A stretch of 64,000 bases of DNA from Pythium myriotylum (lineage: Eukaryota; Oomycota; Peronosporomycetes; Pythiales; Pythiaceae): assembly GCA_023091665.1 (NCBI GenBank), contig JALJCQ010000007.1, positions 806,001 to 870,000 of the forward strand, given 5' to 3'. The notes beneath the pieces are model-generated. The model searched no databases. It was not told where the DNA came from and saw nothing but the letters and a program-made list of their open reading frames with translations. The position numbers and the translations under genes were made by a program. Within the stretch, counting starts at the first letter, position 1; each line of letters opens with the position of its first letter. This document shows positions 61,998 to 64,000 of the stretch, piece after piece.

Positions 61998-62975
61998 ATG
62001 GAGGACGAGCGATGGCGCCACTGCTCGGTCAGGAACAACCGCCTCCACGTCAGTCGGACCGCCGCGGCGGCAATGCCGTTTGCTGGGCCTAACACTGTGG
62101 TCTCCGAATCTCTACGTCGGCGGTGGAAGCCCGCATCAAATGGTCCGGAGCTCGTAGTGGTGCAAGGCGACTTGACGGAGAGCACAGCTGACGCGATCGT
62201 AAATCCCGCCAACAGCCACCTATTCCATGGCGGCGGCGTCGCAGGTGCAATCGTTCGTAAAGGCGGCCGTGCGATTGAAGACGAGAGCAGGCAATGGATT
62301 CAGGCAAATGATAAGCTCGCTGTGGGCCACGCCATGTCGACAACAGCCGGACGCTTGCCCAGTCGGTATGTGATCCACACGGTTGGACCACATATTCGAG
62401 GCGTACGCCACGGAACGCCAACCTACGAAGAAGCCCAGCAGCTTCGTGATGCTGTGTGGAGTGCCTTGAGCGAGGCCGAACGTCTCGGACTTTCCTCGAT
62501 TGCGATGCCAGGGATTTCGTCGGGGATCTTTGGTTACCCTCGCGACTTGGCGGCCAAGGAGATTGTCGGAGAGTGCGTCAACCACTGCCGTCTTGCCCAT
62601 GAGAAAGGTAAAGGGGCGACAAGTTTAGAGACGATTTTGCTCATGAACATCGACAATCCAACGTACCAGAGTTTCCTCAGAGCACTCAACGAGGCCGCAG
62701 CTGCAGCTCCTGGTGAGAAACTGGAGACTATTGAAGACGAAATGAAGTCTCCGAAGAACATGCAAGAAGAGCCTGTCGTGTTAGAATCGATTGGAGAGGC
62801 CACGCCGTTTTTGGCGAACATTTCAGCACGATCGTGGCGCAACGTCGTGCATTTAGTCGTTTCGTGGCCTTGGGGAGCGATGATGTTAGCGACCCTCCTG
62901 TGTGTTGGGGCGTACATCTTTGCGATTCACGGAGTCGGCCACGATTACGGTGGCTGGTGTGATGCGTTTTTGTGA
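61998..62975 (+). CDS. Macrodomain protein with C-terminal membrane segment (325 aa; possibly spliced to the next frame)
   Basis: Start MEDERWRHCSV. The macrodomain (~50-235) shows LVVVQGDLTESTADAIVNPA, the ADP-ribose loop SHLFHGGGVAGAI, VIHTVGP, and AMPGISSGIFGYP. This is the MacroD/YmdB-like pattern that binds or removes ADP-ribose (or hydrolyses O-acetyl-ADP-ribose). A hydrophobic helix at ~283-311 (WPWGAMMLATLLCVGAYIFA) would anchor it in a membrane. The stop TGA lies inside GTGAGT, a consensus splice donor; splicing to 63136 would read on into the PARP-like frame. As a separate gene it is a tail-anchored ADP-ribose-binding protein. Confidence 0.85.
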   Translation: MEDERWRHCSVRNNRLHVSRTAAAAMPFAGPNTVVSESLRRRWKPASNGPELVVVQGDLTESTADAIVNPANSHLFHGGGVAGAIVRKGGRAIEDESRQWIQANDKLAVGHAMSTTAGRLPSRYVIHTVGPHIRGVRHGTPTYEEAQQLRDAVWSALSEAERLGLSSIAMPGISSGIFGYPRDLAAKEIVGECVNHCRLAHEKGKGATSLETILLMNIDNPTYQSFLRALNEAAAAAPGEKLETIEDEMKSPKNMQEEPVVLESIGEATPFLANISARSWRNVVHLVVSWPWGAMMLATLLCVGAYIFAIHGVGHDYGGWCDAFL

Positions 62976-63135
62976 GTTAGCATTTGCGAACGCCGCATTG
63001 TTTTACTCAAAATATAGTTCCACGAGTAGCTTCTCGTTGAATACGTCGATGTATCGTAAGGTTCGCTACTCGGGGTCTGGGATTTTCGGCAAAGTTTCCC
63101 TGTCGCCCACAATCGAGGTCCTCTTCCCTTGCCAG
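62972..63135 (+). other. Predicted intron linking macrodomain and PARP-like frames (164 bp)
   Basis: Donor GTGAGT directly after GCGTTTTT; acceptor TCCTCTTCCCTTGCCAG with a clean pyrimidine tract. Exon lengths give a continuous frame (DAF|LSNGAMQAQQ). It is longer than the other introns in the window (46-85 bp). Confidence 0.55.
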
Positions 63136-63148
63136 AAGTAACGGTGCC

Positions 63149-63679
63149 ATGCAAGCCCAGCAACGTGCGGAGTGCCGTGACATCCCCAAGCAATTTGTGA
63201 CGCTACGCCCCGATCAAGTCCTCACCATCGAGGTGCTGGATTCGGCGGATCCTGACCACAAGAGAATGCTTTCATTTCTCCCCGCAGAACTCGCCTCTCG
63301 TGTCGTGTCAGTGCGCCGCGTGCGGTCGCTAGATCGTTACAGAGACTTCCGACTGGATCAGTATGAGCAATCGAAGCAGGGTGATGTTCGCGTGAGCGAG
63401 CCACTTTTTCACGGAACCCCACAGCGATGGCGGGCGACAGCGATCGCAACCAAAGGATTCGATATAAGGATTCGCCTGCACGGAAGAGCCTTCGGGAACG
63501 GTGTCTACGCTGCTTCTCACGTGAATACTGCAGCCGCGTACTCTAGATCCCAAGGTTCAATTCTCCAGCTTCGCGGGCTCGTCACGTCGACGACTATTGT
63601 GAATCGGGGTACCTTCGTGTTCCCGGACCCACGGGCGTTGGTTCCCGAGCTCATTGCTGATTTTGAATCCGACGAGTAG
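63149..63679 (+). CDS. PARP-like ADP-ribosyltransferase catalytic domain (176 aa)
   Basis: The start MQAQQRAECRDIP applies only if it is a separate gene. The catalytic core has LFHGTPQRWRATAIATKGFD (His88), RAFGNGVYAASHVNTAAAYS (Tyr120), and a tail VFPDPRALVPELIADF where Glu167 stands where PARPs carry the third triad residue. This is the H-Y-E arrangement of PARP enzymes that transfer ADP-ribose from NAD+ to proteins. It is short; no WWE, zinc finger or helical regulatory domain is seen. It sits 173 bp behind the macrodomain stop and is probably either its fusion partner or its tandem neighbour. Confidence 0.78.
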   Translation: MQAQQRAECRDIPKQFVTLRPDQVLTIEVLDSADPDHKRMLSFLPAELASRVVSVRRVRSLDRYRDFRLDQYEQSKQGDVRVSEPLFHGTPQRWRATAIATKGFDIRIRLHGRAFGNGVYAASHVNTAAAYSRSQGSILQLRGLVTSTTIVNRGTFVFPDPRALVPELIADFESDE

Positions 63680-64000
63680 ATGCCGATTGCTTGCGCTTTG
63701 AAGTGTCTGATTGACGTCTGCATTGGCAATTAAACAGCGCTTTTCGGAGCGAAGCTTTAACGTTCAACGCTGCTCGTTGACTTTATCCAAGTTGTCTGTC
63801 ATTGTGTGAACTCTATTTTCTGTCGCCCATCAGGCTGTGTGGCGAGGATCAGGAGCACATATAATGGGCAAGTCTAGATAGCAATCGCGCTCTGTTGACT
63901 TTGGTGTTAGGCTAATCTTCGCCTATCTAGCTGCCAATGATTGCGAATGAGCGAGTGAGCTGGCATTTCATCAAGAAAGCCTGTTCATACACGAGTTCAA
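63680..64000. other. Downstream region to window end
   Basis: 321 bp without a supported gene; presumably the 3' end of the PARP-like transcript. Confidence 0.5.

Noticed and set aside
1..64000. tRNA or rRNA genes and CRISPR-like arrays
   Set aside because: I looked by eye for T-loop sequence (GGTTCGAATCC-type), rRNA core motifs and regularly spaced direct repeats and saw none. A covariance-model search could still find a tRNA I missed.

Overview
This window looks like a piece of an oomycete nuclear genome (Phytophthora/Pythium type). The evidence is a Crinkler-type effector with a ubiquitin-like header, P-loop NTPase and nuclease domain, five proteins of the START-like plus FYVE-type zinc-finger family that is expanded in oomycetes, two basic-region/coiled-coil (bZIP-like) proteins, GC-rich intron-poor genes whose few introns are 46-85 bp with GTRNGT/GTGAGT-like donors, and initiator-like TCATTC motifs upstream of some genes. 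No species call is possible from this window alone.

Layout. 1-9530 is gene territory: a tandem pair of START/FYVE-type genes, a small basic coiled-coil protein, a small hypothetical gene, a two-exon CobW/ZNG1-type metallochaperone with an added membrane anchor, and the first member of a small Cys3His protein family. 9531-14581 is a repeat-rich accessory stretch with degenerate dispersed repeats, a tandemly duplicated and partly broken ExoX-C-like gene, a Crinkler gene and a cluster of three adjacent palindromes. 14582-26931 is a Ty3/gypsy-like LTR retrotransposon with broken gag and pol, a chromodomain and two antisense ORFs; its 3' LTR is split by a 3.8-kb DNA transposon (23094-26880) carrying a 1004-aa DDE transposase and an 8-bp target duplication. 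27014-28384 is a degenerate repeat split by a 1056-bp solo LTR with a 4-bp target duplication. 29663-41777 is a second LTR retrotransposon on the minus strand (5-bp target duplication GCGGT, nearly identical LTRs) whose integrase is split by a third LTR element (31110-37764, minus strand, 4-bp duplication CACG). That inner element has a classical -1 frameshift signal between gag and pol, and has itself lost its integrase by an internal deletion.

42136-64000 returns to genes: three more members of the Cys3His family, a SMYD-type SET/MYND protein, a tandem triple of START/FYVE-type genes, a six-exon MFS sugar-porter-like transporter, a tetraspanin, a bZIP-like protein, a conserved hypothetical protein, and a macrodomain gene followed at once by a PARP-like catalytic domain, with splice signals that would join the two in frame.

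How the genes fit together. Most look like independent eukaryotic transcription units. Three groups stand out: the two START/FYVE clusters (local duplication), the four scattered Cys3His/EPF-box proteins (probable nuclear proteins of unknown role), and the macrodomain/PARP pair (both halves of ADP-ribose signalling). All positions and motifs were read by eye. Family names are from remembered motif patterns, not searches.
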